Below are positions 43,527-52,691 of a DNA stretch of 64,000 bases, piece by piece. The stretch spans positions 558,001 to 622,000 of the forward strand of contig NZ_ATXK01000001.1 in NCBI RefSeq assembly GCF_000421645.1, in the 5' to 3' direction. A program made the translations under genes and the position numbers. The stretch comes from Aurantimonas coralicida DSM 14790. Lineage in GTDB: Bacteria; Pseudomonadota; Alphaproteobacteria; Rhizobiales; Rhizobiaceae. Position 1 is the stretch's first letter; each line of letters starts with the position of its first letter. A model generated the notes under the pieces. The model saw nothing but the letters and a program-made list of their open reading frames with translations. It did no database searches and had not been told where the DNA came from.

Positions 43527-45056
43527 ATGCGCTTCGCCGCAGGCATGGCAATCTTCGCGGCGGCGCTGACCGTGCCGCTGGCGCTTCCGATCGGCGCCGC
43601 CATCGGGCTGGACCGGCCGGTCCGCGATGACCTGACCCCGAAGGATCTGGCCCGTGTCCGGGTGGTCACGGCCCCGACCAGCGACTTCACCAGACCGGAA
43701 GATTTCGAGGCGATGCCCGGCGGTGGCGCGACCTCGACCAAGCTCGTCAATCGCGATTCCTTCAGCCAGGTGTCGGCCAACCAGACCTTCGCCGGCGAAG
43801 ACCGCTTCAAGCTGGGCAATGCCCTTTTCCGCAAGCTCTGGGTGTCCTCGCCCTCCTCGACCGAGGCGTCCGATGGTCTCGGGCCGCTGTTCAATGCCCG
43901 CTCCTGCCAGAGCTGCCATATCAAGGACGGTCGCGGCCGCCCGCCCCGGCCCGGCGAAGACGCGGTCTCCATGTTCCTGCGCCTGTCGGTGCCCCCCTCG
44001 ACGGAAGAAGAGCGCCGCAAGCTCGCCACGCACGAACTCAGCCGCATTCCCGAGCCAACCTATGGCGGCCAGTTCCAGACCTTCGCCACGCCGGGCCTGA
44101 AGCCCGAGGGCCGCGTCGTCATCGACTATGACGAGCGCGACGTCACCCTTGCCGACGGCACCAACGTCTCGCTGCGCCACCCGACCTATTCCGTCGCCGA
44201 TCTCGCTTATGGGCCGATGGCCGGGAATGTCCTGATGTCGCCGCGGGTCGCCCCGCCGATGATCGGGCTCGGCCTCGTCGAGCAGATCGAGCCCGCCGAC
44301 ATCCTCGCCTTCGCCGACCCGAACGACTCCGATGGCGATGGTATTTCCGGCAAGCCGTCCATGGCGCGTGACCCGAAGACCGGCGAGCCGGTCCTCGCCC
44401 GCTTCGGCTGGAAGGCGACCATCCCAACCATAGAGACCCAGACGGCCGAAGCCTTTTCCGGCGACATCGGGATCTCGACACCGCTGGTCACCGATGCCTT
44501 CGGCGAATGCTCGATTGCCCAGACCGTCTGCCGCGACGCGCCCTCCGGCGTGCAGCCGCGCCTCGGCGAGGTGGAGGCGCCCGATCCGATCCTCGGGCTC
44601 GTCACCTTCTATTCGCAGAATCTCGCGGTCCCGGCCCGGCGCGACGTCGATGCGCCGGAGGTCCTGAAGGGCAAGCAGCTCTTCTACGATGCCGGCTGCG
44701 CCGCCTGCCACACGCCGAAATTCGTCACCTCGCGCAATGCCGAGGACAAGGCGCTGCGCTTCCAGCTGATCTGGCCCTATTCCGACTTCCTGCTGCACGA
44801 CATGGGTGACGGCCTTGCTGACGGCCGCCCGGTGGGCGACGCGAACGGCAAAGAATGGCGCACCCCGCCTCTGTGGGGCATCGGGCTCACCGAGACCGTC
44901 AACGGCCACACGATGTTTCTGCACGACGGCCGCGCCCGCAATCTGACCGAAGCGATCCTGTGGCATGGCGGCGAAGGCCAGGCCGCGCGCGACGCCTATG
45001 CTGCGATGGACAAGGCCGACCGCGACGCGCTGCACGCTTTCCTGGAGTCCCTATGA
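43527..45056 (+). CDS. Di-heme oxidoreductase family protein
   Basis: A 509-residue protein with a signal-like N-terminus and two heme sites: C127-Q-S-C130-H131 (SCQSCHIKDGRG) and a second CAACH (DAGCAACHTPKF) in a separate C-terminal domain. Family marks are RGRPPRPGE, PMIGLGLVEQIE, DPNDSDGDGISG, and the C-terminal LWGIGLTETVNGHTMFLHDGRARN. It resembles the thiol oxidoreductase (DHOR) group that always lies beside imelysin genes. A role in reducing Fe3+ or in peroxidase chemistry is inferred. Its stop overlaps the next start (ATGA). Confidence 0.9.
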   Translation: MRFAAGMAIFAAALTVPLALPIGAAIGLDRPVRDDLTPKDLARVRVVTAPTSDFTRPEDFEAMPGGGATSTKLVNRDSFSQVSANQTFAGEDRFKLGNALFRKLWVSSPSSTEASDGLGPLFNARSCQSCHIKDGRGRPPRPGEDAVSMFLRLSVPPSTEEERRKLATHELSRIPEPTYGGQFQTFATPGLKPEGRVVIDYDERDVTLADGTNVSLRHPTYSVADLAYGPMAGNVLMSPRVAPPMIGLGLVEQIEPADILAFADPNDSDGDGISGKPSMARDPKTGEPVLARFGWKATIPTIETQTAEAFSGDIGISTPLVTDAFGECSIAQTVCRDAPSGVQPRLGEVEAPDPILGLVTFYSQNLAVPARRDVDAPEVLKGKQLFYDAGCAACHTPKFVTSRNAEDKALRFQLIWPYSDFLLHDMGDGLADGRPVGDANGKEWRTPPLWGIGLTETVNGHTMFLHDGRARNLTEAILWHGGEGQAARDAYAAMDKADRDALHAFLESL

Positions 45057-46174
45057 TCGCCTCTCTGTCCCGCCGCGCGCTTGTCGGCCTTGCGCTCCTG
45101 TTTGCCGGCGCCACGGCCTCGCACGGCCAGGAGGACGGCACGGCCGAGCCGTCCCGCGCGACGGAGGCCGAGAAACTGGCGGTCGTCGCCAACGCCATCG
45201 ACGGCTTCATCCGGCCCGGCTATGCGCGATTCCACGACCACGCCGCGGCCGCCGCGAGCGCCATGGATAGTCTCTGCAGCGAACCGGGCGACACCACGCT
45301 GCAGGACGCCCGCGACCGCTTCGCCGATCTCGCGGCGAGCTGGTCGCGCATCGAGTTCGTCCGCTTCGGCCCGGTCATGGACGACAACCGGCTGGAGAAG
45401 ATCCTGTTCTTCCCCGACCGCCGCGGCATCGCCCTCCGCCAGATCCAGGGCATTCTCGGCGGCGAGGACGAGACAGCGACCACGCAGCAGCGCCTCGCCG
45501 ACAAGTCGGTCGCCGTCCAGGGGCTGGGTGCGCTGGAATTCGTCCTGCACGGGACGGATGCCGAGACGCTCGCAACGGATCGGGGCGGCTTTCGCTGCAT
45601 CTACGGCCGCGCCATCGCCCGCAACCTTTCCTCCATCGCCGGCGAACTCGACGCCGCCTGGTCCCCGGACGCTGGTATAGCCGCCCGCCTGACGGCGCCG
45701 GACGCCGCCGATCCGGCCTGGCGCAGCGCCGAGGATTCGCTGCAGGAAATCGTCGGCATCTTCATTCATGGCTTCGAGGCGATCCGCGACCTGCGGCTGC
45801 GCCCGGCAATGGGCGAAAGCGCCGAGGCTGCGAAGCCCAATCTCTTCCTGTTTCGTCGCTCCGAACTCGCGCTGGCGTCCCTGCGCGCCAATTTCGCCGG
45901 CATGAACGACCTTTTCGCCGCATCGAAGCTCGCTGCCCTCCTGCCCGCGCCGCAGGCCTATCTGGCAGATTCGATCCTGTTCGAATTCGCCAACGCCGAC
46001 CGCACCCTGTCCGAACTCGCGCCGCCGCTGACGGACGTCGCAAGCGAACCCGACAAGCGTCAGGGGCTGACCTATCTCCTGATCGTCACCGACAGTTTGC
46101 AGAGCCAGTTCGCCGAACAGGTCTCGCCCATTCTCGGCCTGTCCGCCGGCTTCTCGGCCCTCGACGGCGATTGA
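45053..46174 (+). CDS. Second imelysin family protein
   Basis: A 373-residue protein with a signal peptide (residues 1-25, ending SHGQE). It follows the imelysin helical fold (ATLQDARDRFADLAASWSRIEFVRFGP; short parts given: LQDARDRF and ASWSRIEFVRFGP). At the motif position it reads GLGALEFVLHG, so the GxHxxE histidine is Ala here; only the Glu remains. Such partners in these clusters are often lipoproteins or divergent imelysins. It may bind the first imelysin or the diheme enzyme rather than metal. It overlaps the diheme gene by four bases. Confidence 0.87.
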   Translation: MIASLSRRALVGLALLFAGATASHGQEDGTAEPSRATEAEKLAVVANAIDGFIRPGYARFHDHAAAAASAMDSLCSEPGDTTLQDARDRFADLAASWSRIEFVRFGPVMDDNRLEKILFFPDRRGIALRQIQGILGGEDETATTQQRLADKSVAVQGLGALEFVLHGTDAETLATDRGGFRCIYGRAIARNLSSIAGELDAAWSPDAGIAARLTAPDAADPAWRSAEDSLQEIVGIFIHGFEAIRDLRLRPAMGESAEAAKPNLFLFRRSELALASLRANFAGMNDLFAASKLAALLPAPQAYLADSILFEFANADRTLSELAPPLTDVASEPDKRQGLTYLLIVTDSLQSQFAEQVSPILGLSAGFSALDGD

Positions 46175-46233
46175 GGGGCGCTCACGCCGAACCAACGCAG
46201 GCGCTGCCCATGGCAGGCGCCGGGAATTGTCTC

Positions 46234-47367
46234 ATGTCCATCCGCCCGCATCCCGCCAGCCGCGGCATCCTTCTCGACCGTCGGCGCTTTCTCGCCGGTG
46301 CCGGAGCCGCCTTCGTCGGGGGCTTGACTGCCCGTTCTGCCGCTGCACTTGAGCGAACCGACGCCCTGTTCGGCGCCTCCTGCCGCCGGCCGGACGGCAG
46401 CTATGGCTGTGCGATCTTTTCCGAGCGCGGCGAGATCGTCTCGACCGTCTCCCTGCCCGATCGCGGCCACGACGTCGCCTACGATCCCGTCCGTCGCCGC
46501 GCGGTGGTCTTCGCCCGCCGCCCGCGCACCTTCGCCATCGTCTTCGATCCCGTCAGTGGCGAGACACTCCAGACCCTGACCTCGATCGAAGGCCGGCATT
46601 TCTTCGGCCACGGCTTCTTCTCGCCCGACGGCGCGCTGATGTACGCCACCGAAAACAACTACGACGCGGCGCACGGCGTGATCGGGGTCTACGACGTCGC
46701 GGCCGGCTACCGGCGCATCGGCGAGTTCGATTCCCACGGCATGGACACCCACGAGGCGCTGCTGATGCCCGACGGAGAGACCATCGTCGTCGCCAATGGC
46801 GGCATCGAGACCCACCCCGATTACGGCCGGCAGAAACTGAACCTTGCCACCATGGAGCCGTCCATCGCCTTCATCGATCGGCGCAGCGGCGACCTTCTCG
46901 ACCGGCAGCTGCTGCCCTCGCATCTGCACAAGCTGTCGCTGCATCACATCGCCGTCGATGCGCAGCACCGGGTCTGGTTCGGCGGCCAGTATCAGGGCGC
47001 ATCCGGCGACGCGCCGCCGCTGGTGGGCTTTGCCGAAGCCGGCAGGCCGTTGGCCCTCACCGCCATGCCGGAAACCGATCTCGCCGGCCTCGGCAATTAT
47101 ATCGGCTCGGTCGCCACCAGCCGCGACGGCGCCCGCGTCGCGGTCTCCTCGCCGGTCGGCAATACGATGCTGATCCTCGAGGCCGCCACGGGCGACATCC
47201 TCTCCCGCCATGCCCTGCGCGACGGCTGCGGCCTCGCCGCTGCCGGTTCCGGCTTCATGGCGACCAGCGGCGCCGGCGACATCGTCCGTCTCGAAGACGA
47301 CGACACCCCGACCCGGGCCGACCTCGAATGGGACAACCACATCCTGACGCTTGACGCGGTGGGCTGA
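46234..47367 (+). CDS. DUF1513 family exported protein
   Basis: A 377-residue protein with a twin-arginine signal (DRRRFLAGAGAAFVGG, about residues 15-33). The rest is a beta-propeller with repeats such as HDVAYDPVRRRAVVFARRP, FFGHGFFSPDGALMYATEN and GSVATSRDGARVAVSSPVG. It belongs to DUF1513, found at the end of imelysin clusters. The start is uncertain: a TTG at 46171 would overlap the previous stop (TTGA), and an ATG at 46210 is also in frame. I use 46234, which gives a normal Tat signal. A role in iron handling is inferred from context only. Confidence 0.85.
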   Translation: MSIRPHPASRGILLDRRRFLAGAGAAFVGGLTARSAAALERTDALFGASCRRPDGSYGCAIFSERGEIVSTVSLPDRGHDVAYDPVRRRAVVFARRPRTFAIVFDPVSGETLQTLTSIEGRHFFGHGFFSPDGALMYATENNYDAAHGVIGVYDVAAGYRRIGEFDSHGMDTHEALLMPDGETIVVANGGIETHPDYGRQKLNLATMEPSIAFIDRRSGDLLDRQLLPSHLHKLSLHHIAVDAQHRVWFGGQYQGASGDAPPLVGFAEAGRPLALTAMPETDLAGLGNYIGSVATSRDGARVAVSSPVGNTMLILEAATGDILSRHALRDGCGLAAAGSGFMATSGAGDIVRLEDDDTPTRADLEWDNHILTLDAVG

Positions 47368-47409
47368 CCCGGCGGACGATCCTCCTTCGCAATCAAGGAG
47401 GTCACGTCC

Positions 47410-47991
47410 ATGTCCCTGCTCGTTCCCGTCATCCTCGGCTCGGTGCGCACCGAACGGCAGGGCATCAAGGCGGCGAAATTCGTCATCGCGAAGCTGCGCG
47501 AACGTGGGCACGAACCGGTGCTGGTCGACCCGATGGAGCTCGACCTGCCGCTCCTCGACAGGATGTACAAGGAATATCCGCGCGGCGAGGCACCGGAGAA
47601 GCTGGAGCGGCTGGCCGACCTCTATCGGCGGGCCGACGGCTTCGTCGTCGTCAGCGCCGAATACAACCAGTCGGTTCCGCCGGCGCTGAAGAACACGCTC
47701 GACTATTTTCTCGAGGAGTATTTCTGGCGCCCCTCGACGATCGTCTCCTATTCCGCCGGCCGGTTCGGCGGCGTCAGGGCGGCGATCGCGCTGCGCCCGA
47801 TCCTCGCGGAAATGGGCATGCCCAGCCTGCCGTCGATCCTCGCCATTCCCTCCATCGGCAAGTCGCTGGGCGAGGACGGCGCCGCCACGGAGGACTGGAT
47901 CGACCGCTCGGCTGCAAAATGGCTCGACGAATTCGAATGGTACGCCACGGCGCTGAAGGCCAAGCGCGAGGCCGACGGCACCCCGTCCTGA
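47410..47991 (+). CDS. NADPH-dependent FMN reductase family protein
   Basis: A 193-residue flavodoxin-fold protein. It starts with the phosphate loop PVILGSVRTERQG, then VVVSAEYNQSVPPALKNTLDYF (given in part: SAEYNQSVPP) and SAGRFGGVRAA, all typical of the azoreductase/ChrR/SsuE-like family. It should bind FMN and reduce quinones, azo dyes, chromate or free flavin with NAD(P)H. The ribosome site AAGGAGG lies ten bases before the ATG. It begins 42 bases after the DUF1513 gene, so it could be co-transcribed and could supply reduced flavin for iron release; that link is inference. Confidence 0.87.
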   Translation: MSLLVPVILGSVRTERQGIKAAKFVIAKLRERGHEPVLVDPMELDLPLLDRMYKEYPRGEAPEKLERLADLYRRADGFVVVSAEYNQSVPPALKNTLDYFLEEYFWRPSTIVSYSAGRFGGVRAAIALRPILAEMGMPSLPSILAIPSIGKSLGEDGAATEDWIDRSAAKWLDEFEWYATALKAKREADGTPS

Positions 47992-48073
47992 GCCAGGCCG
48001 GCAGTAACTTCCCCTCGTCATCGCACTCTGCCATGATCGCCCCGGATGCAGGGCCATGGTCGGGAGACGGACG

Positions 48074-48688
48074 ATGCCGGGTCGGCTGACATTCTACCAC
48101 AATCCACGCAGCCGGGCCGCGATGGTCCGGTGGATGCTCGAGGAAGTCGGCGCCGAGCACGACATCGTGCCGATCGATTTCGAAGCGGGCGACAATCGCC
48201 GCCCGGACTTCCTGACAATCAATCCCATGGGCAAGATCCCGGCGCTGGTGCTGGACGACGGCACCGTGATCACCGAGACGCCCGCCATCATCGCCTGGCT
48301 CGCCGATGCCTATCCCGCCGCCGGCCTCGCGCCCCGTCAGGACCGCCCCGAGCGCGGCAGCTATTATCGCTGGCTGTTCTTCGGCGGAAGCTGCTTCGAA
48401 CCGGCGCTGACCGAGACGATGATGCGCAAGGATGCCGTCCCCCTGTCGAAATCCACCGTCGGGTGGGGCTGCTACAACGACGTGATCGACACGCTGGAAG
48501 CCGCATTGTCGCGCGGCCCCTACCTGCTGGGGGAGCATTTCTCCGCCGCCGATCTCTATATCGGCGCGCAATTGAGCTGGGCGGGCATGATCGGCGCACC
48601 CCGTATCGGCGACAGCACGCCCATCCAGGCCTATGTCGAGCGAGTCATCGACCGCGACGCCTTCCGGCGGTCGATGCGTCCGCTCTGA
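48074..48688 (+). CDS. Glutathione S-transferase family protein
   Basis: A 204-residue protein. The N-terminal thioredoxin-like domain has LTFYHNPRSRAAMVRWMLEE, the cis-proline NPMGKIPALVLDDGTVITETPAI (short part: GKIPALVLDDG) and the helix IIAWLADAYP. The C-terminal helical domain includes PYLLGEHFSAADLYIG, a standard GST ending. Its role is detoxification or a stress-related glutathione conjugation; the substrate is unknown. GGGAGACGG precedes the ATG at 48074; the ATG at 48056 would add six residues before the site. It converges on soxG with six bases between stops. Confidence 0.87.
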   Translation: MPGRLTFYHNPRSRAAMVRWMLEEVGAEHDIVPIDFEAGDNRRPDFLTINPMGKIPALVLDDGTVITETPAIIAWLADAYPAAGLAPRQDRPERGSYYRWLFFGGSCFEPALTETMMRKDAVPLSKSTVGWGCYNDVIDTLEAALSRGPYLLGEHFSAADLYIGAQLSWAGMIGAPRIGDSTPIQAYVERVIDRDAFRRSMRPL

Positions 48689-48694
48689 CCCGTC

Positions 48695-49327
48695 TCACAC
48701 CGCCGGAGCGCGGCTCGCCTCGGCCAGGAACGTCCAGACATAATCGGCGAAGGATCGCCAGCACTCGATCTCGAAGCGCTGTTCGCCGGTCCGCCACAAC
48801 ACAATCTCCGCCTTCGACAGCACCGTGCGGCTGCAGGCCCCGACCGGAAAACTGACCGGCCGGATATCCTGCGGACAGCCGGCGGCAACGACCGCTTCGG
48901 CGGCCGGCCCGTGGGCCACGATCGCGACATTGCGATGGGAAATATCGACCACGGCGATACCGGAGACCGCGACGAGCGACTCGGCCAAGGGCCCATCCGA
49001 CGCGGCGAGGGATTCCGCCGCCTCGCTCTCGTCAATAATCAGCCATTCGTCCGGTCCGAGCCAGAGCGCCGATACGCCGCCCTGCCGGGCGCTCGTCTTC
49101 GGCCGCACGGGCAGTTCCAGGCCGAGCGCGGTACCGGCGACGGCGATGGCATCGCCCCTCGCCCGCAGGATCAGACGGCGGCGTGGCGCGGCCGGAACCA
49201 GCGTCACGCCGGGCCCGCTGGCCTGGCGACCGTCGAGCGGCGAGAGCCGCCGCGGCATGTCGCCGGTCCTGCCGGCCCCATGCGCCGGCGTTGCCCCCTT
49301 CGGTCCATCCGTCTGCGCATCAACCAT
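48695..49327 (-). CDS. soxG: Sarcosine oxidase gamma subunit
   Basis: A 210-residue protein of the SoxG fold, related to the C-terminal part of the GcvT/T-protein family. Family parts are LWLGPDEWLIID, VAVVDISHRN (here VAVSGIAVVDISHRN), and the end LWRTGEQRFEIECWRSFADYVWTFL. It is the small subunit of the heterotetrameric enzyme (alpha, beta, gamma, delta) that oxidises sarcosine to glycine, with transfer of the methyl carbon to tetrahydrofolate. The gene is the last of soxBDAG and overlaps the soxA stop by eight bases. No folate gene follows. Confidence 0.9.
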   Translation of the reverse strand: MVDAQTDGPKGATPAHGAGRTGDMPRRLSPLDGRQASGPGVTLVPAAPRRRLILRARGDAIAVAGTALGLELPVRPKTSARQGGVSALWLGPDEWLIIDESEAAESLAASDGPLAESLVAVSGIAVVDISHRNVAIVAHGPAAEAVVAAGCPQDIRPVSFPVGACSRTVLSKAEIVLWRTGEQRFEIECWRSFADYVWTFLAEASRAPAV

Positions 49328-52301
49328 GCAGTCGCTCCCCGTCCGGATCGAAGAACACCGGCTCCGTCACTTCCACCGCGATCGTCTCCGTAGGCATGGG
49401 CACGTAGAGGGTCTGGCCCACCAGCCTGCGCCCGTCCTTGACCATCGCCAGCGCGATGGACCGCCCCAGCGTCTGCGAGCGATAGGCCGAGGTCACATGG
49501 CCGAGCATCGTCATCGGCACGCGCTGGTTCAGGTCGGCAACGAGCTGCGCGCCCTCTTCCAGAACCGTCAGCGGATTGGCGGTCTTCAGGCCGACAAGCT
49601 GCTTGCGGCCCGGGCCCGAGAGGTCCGGTCGCTCCAGCCCGCGCTTGCCGACGAAATCCGCCTTCTTGCGCGACACCGCCCACGCCATGCCGGCGTCGGC
49701 CGGCGTTACCGTCCCGTCCGTCTCCTGGCCGACGATGATGTAGCCCTTCTCGGCCCGCAGCACATGCATGGCCTCGGTGCCGTAGGGCTCGACGCCCAGG
49801 CTGCGTCCCCGTTCGCGCAACGCATCCCAGACGCTGCGGCCGTAATCCGAAGGCACGTTGATCTCGAAGCCGAGCTCGCCGGTGAAGGACACCCGGAACA
49901 GCCGGCAGGGCAGACCCATGAAGCGGCATTCGGCGACGGACATATGCGCGAAGGCGTCCGGCCCGATGTCCAGCCCTTCGACGAAGGGCGCGATCAGGTC
50001 CCGCGCCCGCGGCCCCTGCACGGCGATCACCGCCCATTGCTCGCTGATCGAGCTTGTCCAGACTGCCATCTCCGGGAATTCGGTCTGGCGGTAATCCTCC
50101 ATGAGGTTGAGCACGCGCGGCGCACCGCCCGTCGTCGTGGTGACGTGAAAGCGGTCCTCGGCGATCTTCGCAACGATGCCGTCGTCGATGATGAAGCCGG
50201 CCTCGTTCAGCATCAGCGCATAGCGGCACTTGCCCACGGCGAGCCGCGACAGCGGCGTCGCATACATCAGATCGAGAAACGCTCCCGCATCGGGGCCGAC
50301 CAGTTCGATCTTGCCGAGCGTCGAGGCATCGAAGAGACCCGCCGCCTCGCGCACTGCGCGGCATTCGCGGTCCACCGCCGCGTGCTTGTCGGCGCCGCGC
50401 GGGAAATACCAGGCGCGCTTCCACATGCCGACATCCTCGAAGACCGCGCCGTCTGCCGCCGCGCTCTCGTGGATCGGCGTCTGCCGGGTCGGATCAAACA
50501 ATGCCCCCTGTGCAAAGCCCGCAATGGTGCCGAAGGACACCGGCGTGAAGGGCGCGCGGAAGGTGGTCAGCCCCACCTCCGGCATTGGCCGGCTGAGTGT
50601 CTCGGCCGCGACCCCAAGCCCGTGAATGTTCGACGTCTTGCCCTGGTCAGTCGCCATCCCGGTGGTGGTGAAGCGCTTGATATGCTCGACCGACCGGAAA
50701 CCCTCGGCGACCGCGAGACGGATGTCGCGGGCCGTCACGTCGTTCTGGAAGTCGACAAAGGCCTTCACGGCCTTGCCTGGACCGGCCGCCGGCGTCGCCC
50801 CGGCCATGCCGCCCCCGAACCCGGCCGCGCCGTCAACCGTGACCGACTCCGCCGCAGCGTCATCACCGCCAGCGGCGGCGCGACCGGCGCGGCGTGCGCC
50901 CGCAATGGTTTCGGCGAGATCGAACTGGCCGGCAGCCGCCCCGACGCTGACGCAGGCCTGCACCGGCTCGGAGGGCACATAGGCCTGCAGGTCGGCGTCG
51001 AAGGCGAGCTTGCCGCGCGATTGCGAGAACAGATGCACCGACGGCGTGAAGCCGCCCGACATCAGCAGCGCATCGCAGTCGAAGCTGCGATTGTCGTGGC
51101 CCGAGCGCAGCTCCTCGATGGTGATCCCGCGGATCCGGCGCCGGCCGCGTACGCTCTTCACGCCATAGCCGCAGAGCACCTCGATGCCCTCAGCCCGCGC
51201 TGCGCCCGTAAGACCCGCCCCCGGTTCGTCGCGCAGATCGACGATGGCCGGCACGTCCACACCGGCGCGCTTCAGATCCAGCGCCGTGGCATAGGCGGCG
51301 TCATGGGCTGTGAAGACGCAGACCCGCTCGCCCACCGCGACGCCGTAATGGTTGAGATAGAGCCGCGCCGCACCTGCCAGCATGATTCCCGGCCGGTCGT
51401 TGTCCGGAAACACCAGCGGCCGCTCGATGGAGCCGGTCGCCAGCACCACCTGTTTCGCCCGCACCTGCCACAGCCGCTCGCGCGGCAGGGCCGGGTCAGG
51501 CTGCGCCAGATGCTCGGTCACCTGTTCGCAGAGCGCGACCATGTTGTGATTGTAATAGCCGAAGGCGGTGGTGCGGGGCATCACCCGCACATTCGGCATC
51601 GCCGCGAGACGGGCCACCGCATCGGCGACCCAGTCCATCGCCGGCACGCCGTCGATCGTCGTGCCGCTTTCGGCCCGCAGCCAGCCGCCGAAACCGGCAT
51701 TCTCGTCGCAGATCAGGACGCTTGCCCCGCTCGCGCCGGCCTCGAGCGCCGCGGCAAGACCCGCTGCGCCCCCGCCCGCAACGAGCACGTCCACATGCGC
51801 GAAGCGATTGGCGTAAGTGTCGGTGTCGGGCGCATCCGGCGCCCGGCCAAGCCCCGCGGCGGCCCGGATATAGGGCTCGTAGACCCGGTGCCAGAAGGTC
51901 TTCGGCCACATGAAGGTCTTGTAGTAGAAGCCCGCCGTCAGGAAGCGCGAGAACAGACCGTTGACGGCGCCGACATCGAAATCGAGCGACGGCCAGCGAT
52001 TCTGGCTGACGGCCTCCAGCCCGTCATGGAGCGGCTGCATGGTGGCGCGGATATTGGGCGTGCGCCGTGCCGCGTCGCGGCGGATCTCGACCAGCGCATT
52101 GGGCTCCTCCGGCCCCGAGCCGACGATGCCGCGCGGCCGGTGATACTTGAACGAGCGGCCGGTCAGATGGATGCCGTTCGCCAGCAGCGCCGAGGCCAGC
52201 GTGTCGCCTTCGCGGCCCGCATAGCGCTGGTCGTCGAAGCTGAAGGCAATGCGCCGGGCATTGCCGAGACGGCCGGCCTCGGGAAGTCGCCGCGACGTCA
52301 T
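49320..52301 (-). CDS. soxA: Sarcosine oxidase alpha subunit
   Basis: A 993-residue subunit. The N-terminal part has a small ferredoxin-like domain (REGDTLASALLANGIHLTGRSFKYHRPRG; short: DTLASALLANG) and a Rossmann domain for NAD+ (VLVAGGGAAGLAAALEAGASGA), then GSIERPLVFPDNDRPG and SGGFTPSVHLFSQSRGKL. The C-terminal 370 residues match the aminomethyltransferase (GcvT) fold that binds tetrahydrofolate (GMWKRAWYFPRG, VAVQGPRARDLI, SFTGELGFEIN). It produces 5,10-methylene-tetrahydrofolate from sarcosine. Start 52301 overlaps the soxD stop; a longer frame reaching 52652 belongs to soxD. Confidence 0.95.
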   Translation of the reverse strand: MTSRRLPEAGRLGNARRIAFSFDDQRYAGREGDTLASALLANGIHLTGRSFKYHRPRGIVGSGPEEPNALVEIRRDAARRTPNIRATMQPLHDGLEAVSQNRWPSLDFDVGAVNGLFSRFLTAGFYYKTFMWPKTFWHRVYEPYIRAAAGLGRAPDAPDTDTYANRFAHVDVLVAGGGAAGLAAALEAGASGASVLICDENAGFGGWLRAESGTTIDGVPAMDWVADAVARLAAMPNVRVMPRTTAFGYYNHNMVALCEQVTEHLAQPDPALPRERLWQVRAKQVVLATGSIERPLVFPDNDRPGIMLAGAARLYLNHYGVAVGERVCVFTAHDAAYATALDLKRAGVDVPAIVDLRDEPGAGLTGAARAEGIEVLCGYGVKSVRGRRRIRGITIEELRSGHDNRSFDCDALLMSGGFTPSVHLFSQSRGKLAFDADLQAYVPSEPVQACVSVGAAAGQFDLAETIAGARRAGRAAAGGDDAAAESVTVDGAAGFGGGMAGATPAAGPGKAVKAFVDFQNDVTARDIRLAVAEGFRSVEHIKRFTTTGMATDQGKTSNIHGLGVAAETLSRPMPEVGLTTFRAPFTPVSFGTIAGFAQGALFDPTRQTPIHESAAADGAVFEDVGMWKRAWYFPRGADKHAAVDRECRAVREAAGLFDASTLGKIELVGPDAGAFLDLMYATPLSRLAVGKCRYALMLNEAGFIIDDGIVAKIAEDRFHVTTTTGGAPRVLNLMEDYRQTEFPEMAVWTSSISEQWAVIAVQGPRARDLIAPFVEGLDIGPDAFAHMSVAECRFMGLPCRLFRVSFTGELGFEINVPSDYGRSVWDALRERGRSLGVEPYGTEAMHVLRAEKGYIIVGQETDGTVTPADAGMAWAVSRKKADFVGKRGLERPDLSGPGRKQLVGLKTANPLTVLEEGAQLVADLNQRVPMTMLGHVTSAYRSQTLGRSIALAMVKDGRRLVGQTLYVPMPTETIAVEVTEPVFFDPDGERLHG

Positions 52302-52675
52302 TGGCCCGTCTCCCTGCCACCGACATTGAGCCCGTCGGCGCCGATGGTTGCCGGCGTGGCGCCCGCGCCGAGAGGATCGAGGGCAAGGCCATGCTCGGCG
52401 GCGATGTCCGGCTTCGGCTCGCCGGCCTTGTAGAAGGCGAGAAACCGGTCGGACACGGAATGCCGGGCGGCGTTGAAGAAGCGACCGCAGCCATGCACAT
52501 GCCGCCAGCGCTCGAACACCACGCCGCGCGTGTTGGTGCGCAGATAAAGGGATTCCGCGACCGCCCGCCCGGCGTCGAGCTCCGCGGAGGGCCGCGCGAT
52601 ATGCGCTTCGCCGGCATGGCGGAACTCCGGTTCCGGCCGGTCGTCCTCGCAATAGGGGCAGTGGATCAGCAGCAT
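52298..52675 (-). CDS. soxD: Sarcosine oxidase delta subunit
   Basis: A 125-residue small subunit. It has the zinc site seen in the SoxD structure: Cys6-P-Y-Cys9 (IHCPYCEDD) and a later His-x-x-x-Cys pair in HVHGCGRFF, and the family segments TRGVVFERWRHVHGC and FNAARHSVSDRF. A C-terminal extension of about 30 residues rich in Ala/Gly/Leu is longer than in common SoxD proteins (about 95-110 residues). The start is at 52675, with GGAAAGGCGG upstream; a longer frame to 52813 lies inside soxB. Confidence 0.93.
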   Translation of the reverse strand: MLLIHCPYCEDDRPEPEFRHAGEAHIARPSAELDAGRAVAESLYLRTNTRGVVFERWRHVHGCGRFFNAARHSVSDRFLAFYKAGEPKPDIAAEHGLALDPLGAGATPATIGADGLNVGGRETGQ

Positions 52676-52691
52676 CGTCCGCCTTTCCGCG

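Noticed and set aside
46072-48057. A 661-codon minus-strand frame
   Set aside because: It is antisense to the DUF1513 and FMN-reductase genes, which carry clear signal and fold motifs.
48825-52433. A 1202-codon open frame on the plus strand
   Set aside because: It is antisense to soxG, soxA and soxD, which are certain. Its translation is Arg/His/Gly-rich without domains, typical of the reverse frame of GC-rich genes.
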